Shown one piece after another: positions 35,538-38,334 of a DNA stretch of 38,334 nt. The position numbers and the translations under genes are program-made. The stretch lies in contig JABJGO010000017.1 of NCBI GenBank assembly GCA_018662225.1, positions 1 to 38,334 on the forward strand. The letters run 5' to 3'. Under the pieces are notes generated by a model. That model was not told where the DNA came from and did not search any database. It saw only the letters and a program-made list of their open reading frames with translations. Numbering within the stretch: position 1 is the first letter of the stretch; every line of letters starts with the position of its first letter. The DNA comes from Rhodospirillales bacterium. GTDB lineage: Bacteria; Pseudomonadota; Alphaproteobacteria; Rhodospirillales; Casp-alpha2.

Positions 35538-35903
35538 GTGAATAAAACAGCAATCCAGGCATACGGTAACGCCGAACGCCCCACCTTAAGTGGTCGGGCA
35601 TTGGAGGGGCGCGCTTTTGCCAGGGCAGCGCAATTGCTGAACGATGCCCGCAACGCCCCGGACGACCGGCGTCATGCCGTCAAGGCCCTGCGGTATAACC
35701 ACGAATTGTGGACGATCATGCAGGCGGCCTTACAGGATGAGGATAGCGAACTGCCACCAGAAACCCGCGCCCAGATCATGAGCCTGTCATTGTTTGTTGA
35801 TAAGCGAACGGCTGAGGCGTTGGCCAATCCGGACGCTGCATTGCTGGATGCGTTGATTGAAATCGATCGTAATTTGTCGCAGGGACAATTGTTTAACAGC
35901 TAG
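35538..35903 (+). CDS. flaF: Flagellar biosynthesis regulator FlaF
   Basis: A 121-residue FlaF protein, with AIQAYGNAERPTLSGRALEGRAFARAAQLL and the LWTIMQAAL..PPETRAQIMSLSLFVDKRT core. In Caulobacter FlaF is needed for flagellin secretion and translation together with FlbT; no flbT is visible here. It begins at a GTG three bases after the flagellin stop. Confidence 0.92.
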   Translation: MNKTAIQAYGNAERPTLSGRALEGRAFARAAQLLNDARNAPDDRRHAVKALRYNHELWTIMQAALQDEDSELPPETRAQIMSLSLFVDKRTAEALANPDAALLDALIEIDRNLSQGQLFNS

Positions 35904-35916
35904 AGCAAAACCCGAG

Positions 35917-35933
35917 CAAATTGACTCAATTTG
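35917..35933. repeat. Small perfect hairpin after flaF
   Basis: CAAATTG-ACT-CAATTTG, 7-3-7 perfect inverted repeat, 14 bases after the flaF stop. It lacks a U tract and may stabilise the 3' end. Confidence 0.35.
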
Positions 35934-35961
35934 TGAAGGTGGCATTGCGTAATATCAACGG

Positions 35962-36007
35962 CTTAGAGCATTTCCGGTGAGCCCGTGTGAACAGATAATG
36001 CTCTAAG
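35962..36007. repeat. Palindromic element with TAGAGCATT ends
   Basis: CTTAGAGCATT (35962-35972) and AATGCTCTAAG (35997-36007) form a perfect 11-bp inverted repeat round a 24-base loop, between the convergent flaF and M23 genes. It resembles dispersed palindromic repeats that I recall from many alphaproteobacterial genomes (ends TAGAGCATT/AATGCTCTA). It may serve as 3' end for both genes. Confidence 0.6.
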
Positions 36008-36014
36008 GTGTTAA

Positions 36015-37376
36015 TCAGGGCTCGATCTGGGCCACTGTGGTATCGCCTGAAATCTCGGCATACAGCTTGTCCAATTGCCCAGCCACGGCCAGGAACCGTT
36101 CGAGGTCTTCACCCTTCAGCTTCTGCCCAGACGGCATCTTCACCTTCATGGGGTTTACCTGGCGGCCATTCTTCAGAATTTCATAGTGCAGGTGCGGACC
36201 GGTTGATCGACCGGTTGTGCCCACATATCCGATAACCTGGCCCTGACGGACACGCTTGCCGGTCTTCATGCCGCTAGCAATGGATTTCATGTGAGCATAA
36301 GCGGTCTTGTATTCGCCATTGTGACGGATGCGGACGTACTTGCCGTAGCCGCCCTGCCAGCCGGCGTAATCAATGGCACCGTCACCGGCTGCATAGATGG
36401 GCGTACCACGGGCTGCGGCAAAATCCACGCCCTTGTGCATCTTGTTATAGCCCAGGACCGGGTGTTTACGGTTGCCAAAACCAGACGACAAACGGGCCCC
36501 ATCAATAGGGGTGCGCATGAGCGTTTTCTTGGCGCTACGACCTTTGTCATCGAAATAGTCGACCAAATCTTCGCCAGTCTTGAACTGATAAATGGGCAGC
36601 TTGTCGCCGCTTAGCTCCAGTTCCGCGAACAGAATGTCGCCATAGGCCAGAATCTCACCGCTTTCATCGTGCTGTGCTTCGTATAGAACGGCGAATCCGT
36701 CACCTTTTCGAATACTGCGTTGGAAATCCACATCCCAGGAATAGGCCCGGATCAGTTCAATCAGTACCGGGACCGGCAAATTGGCGCGTACACCGGCCAT
36801 ATAAAGACTGTCATCAATGCGGCCGTGGGCTTCGTATCGCTCGGTAGTCAGAACCTTTTCTTCTTCCCAGGCAGAGAAGCCATCATCGATTCGTTTCACA
36901 CGAACTGTCCGTAACACAGTCGGCTCGTAGGCCAGGCCTACAAACTGGTCCGGCGAATCATCATCGGATGGCATGAAAAATAGGTCCAGATTCTGCCCGG
37001 CCCTGATCTTGCGGGGGTTAAAGGCTTCTGAGAATGTCGTAACAATACGGGCCGCTTCTACGCGCTCGATACCGGCCCCTGTCAACAAACCAGACAGCGT
37101 TGCGCCTGATTTAACATGTACCGTCTTTACAATTGGCTCTGGTATCGTAATGGCAGGCAGCAGAGGAGCATCTTCCTCATCAACAACCAGATTGCCGGCC
37201 AGATTACGGGTGCGCAGCGTTGCTGCCGACGCCGGGTTGCCCAGTGACAACGGCGCCATGGAGAATGTGGGCTCATTGTCTGTATGGTTCAACTTGATCA
37301 CATCAAACAACACGACAGTGGCCCCGAGCACAGCGGTGCTCAGTACGGCGATGGATGCTAGTCCGCGGTAGTTCAC
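36015..37376 (-). CDS. M23 family murein endopeptidase (MepM-like)
   Basis: A 453-residue envelope protein. An N-terminal hydrophobic segment (~7-26) serves as anchor or uncleaved signal. A LysM/OapA-like region (VHVKSGATLSGLLTGAGI) follows, then the LytM/M23 zinc peptidase domain (about residues 295-400) with HKGVDF (His and Asp ligands) and the HLHYEI ligand motif. It probably cuts peptide cross-links of peptidoglycan during growth. The start codon is GTG at 37376, with AAGGAA about 10 bases upstream. It converges on flaF across the TAGAGCATT element. Confidence 0.9.
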   Translation of the reverse strand: MNYRGLASIAVLSTAVLGATVVLFDVIKLNHTDNEPTFSMAPLSLGNPASAATLRTRNLAGNLVVDEEDAPLLPAITIPEPIVKTVHVKSGATLSGLLTGAGIERVEAARIVTTFSEAFNPRKIRAGQNLDLFFMPSDDDSPDQFVGLAYEPTVLRTVRVKRIDDGFSAWEEEKVLTTERYEAHGRIDDSLYMAGVRANLPVPVLIELIRAYSWDVDFQRSIRKGDGFAVLYEAQHDESGEILAYGDILFAELELSGDKLPIYQFKTGEDLVDYFDDKGRSAKKTLMRTPIDGARLSSGFGNRKHPVLGYNKMHKGVDFAAARGTPIYAAGDGAIDYAGWQGGYGKYVRIRHNGEYKTAYAHMKSIASGMKTGKRVRQGQVIGYVGTTGRSTGPHLHYEILKNGRQVNPMKVKMPSGQKLKGEDLERFLAVAGQLDKLYAEISGDTTVAQIEP

Positions 37377-37469
37377 GATGTGATATTCCTTGGTATTGTT
37401 GTTGAGCGCAGAGCCTGATTACTTGTGATGATCTCGTGCCATACAGTGCTTCAACATTCGAGTATGCGG

Positions 37470-37498
37470 AAAATGTCTTTCCAGACCCACTGTGTCAA
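37470..37498 (-). promoter_or_regulatory. Candidate promoter of the M23 gene
   Basis: On the minus strand TTGACA at 37498-37493 and CATTTT at 37475-37470 are separated by 17 bases, ~95 bases before the start codon. The -10 match is modest. Confidence 0.4.
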
Positions 37499-37601
37499 GC
37501 GAATTGCACCAAACCGTCAATGAATTCAATGTAGTGCGACGATCGTTAATATTCCGTATCGCAGGTGCAGCAAATAAGTCAATTTTGTTGCACTTTTCCA
37601 A

Positions 37602-37630
37602 TTGACACCCCCTCGGGAACTCCATATAAC
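37602..37630 (+). promoter_or_regulatory. rRNA operon promoter P1
   Basis: TTGACA at 37602-37607 and TATAAC at 37625-37630 with an exact 17-bp spacer; an AT-rich stretch upstream resembles an UP element. It lies about 300 bases before the 16S gene. A second TTGACA at 37700-37705 is followed only by a poor -10 (GGATAC near 37723) and may be a weak P2. Confidence 0.75.
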
Positions 37631-37938
37631 CCCACTCGTCGCGGGGCACTGGCGTTCGTAAGTATCGAAACCGGCCGCCCAGCGTTTTTTTTGCGCTATT
37701 TGACATTGTGAATAACGAGAAGGGATACGCGGGCGGCGTAAGCTTGCATTGATTTATTGATGCGAGCCCTTGCGGGACTTTGGTTTACTGAGGTTTTGTT
37801 TGGAGTTGTCTGGTAGGCAACAAGTTTGTCCTGTGTATTCATAAACTTGCTTTATGAAGCTGTTTGTACATTTTGCGATGTATGAACAGAGTGCGGGACA
37901 GGCTCTAGAAATTCTTTTCGGTTTTCCGGAAAGAGGAT
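37631..37938 (+). other. rRNA leader with alternative hairpins
   Basis: About 300 bases of untranslated leader. TTCATAAA (37838-37845) and TTTATGAA (37851-37858) make a perfect 8-5-8 hairpin. CAAGTTT (37821-37827) can instead pair with AAACTTG (37843-37849), overlapping that hairpin. I cannot find a canonical boxA antiterminator. An RNase III processing stem needs the 3' flank of 16S, outside the window. Confidence 0.45.

Positions 37939-38334
<396 letters not shown>

Noticed and set aside
37419-37706. 95-codon minus-strand frame upstream of 16S
   Set aside because: It covers the rRNA promoter and AT-rich upstream DNA and has no family features.
37700-37729. Second rRNA promoter
   Set aside because: TTGACA is perfect but no acceptable -10 follows at 16-18 bases, so it is only mentioned under P1.

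Overview
The window is 38 kb of an alphaproteobacterial chromosome, Rhodospirillales-like on the evidence of the 16S 5' end that starts at 37939 and of several genes typical of alphaproteobacteria (DUF4167, DUF1178, FlaF, an NDUFAF5-like methyltransferase, a RodZ homologue next to ispG). Placement below class is an inference. Gene density is high, intergenic gaps are short, and several genes overlap by 1 to 60 bases. I see no tRNA, CRISPR array, transposase, integrase or phage gene.

Layout. 1-2.8 kb: a GNAT acetyltransferase, a Rossmann oxidoreductase-like gene and an HpcH/HpaI aldolase, interspersed with three copies or part-copies of a ~93-bp hairpin repeat and a tiny chimeric gene scar. 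2.8-4.4 kb: purB, a DUF1737 gene and the aldolase form an overlapping minus-strand operon. 4.5-7.8 kb: an Ntn-hydrolase-like gene converges on an operon of CheY-like receiver, arginase-family hydrolase and quinone oxidoreductase. 7.9-10.2 kb: sfsA, map, radC. 10.2-13.0 kb: a two-gene module (SARP/BTAD-TolB-TPR regulator and a divergent NTF2-like protein) lies between sfsA and an NDUFAF5-like methyltransferase and is flanked by near-perfect 46-bp copies of the methyltransferase 3' end. 13-20 kb: methyltransferase, comF, PAS histidine kinase, grxC, nitrilase-family amidase, a second methyltransferase, DUF1178 and ubiG. 20-31 kb: a plus-strand run of core genes, lysC, ptsP, rodZ, ispG, hisS, hemA, prfA, prmC. 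31-36 kb: DUF4167, clpB behind a heat-shock-like promoter, a short flagellin behind two perfect CRP-type palindromes, and flaF. 36-38.3 kb: a M23 endopeptidase, then an rRNA promoter and leader and the first ~396 nt of 16S rRNA.

Functional themes. Translation and its quality control (hisS, prfA, prmC, map, clpB), isoprenoid, haem and quinone synthesis (ispG, hemA, ubiG), nitrogen signalling (ptsP), thiol metabolism (grxC plus amidase) and cell envelope or motility (rodZ, M23 peptidase, flagellin, flaF). The strongest unusual signals are the att-like direct repeats round the SARP module; TTCAC direct repeats at 11/22-bp phase in the divergent promoter inside that module, which match the architecture of SARP operators; the GNAT/aldolase fusion scar next to the hairpin repeats; and the twin CRP-type sites at the flagellin gene. 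I found no clearly new multi-gene system; the SARP/NTF2 module is the best candidate for an undescribed regulator-effector cassette.
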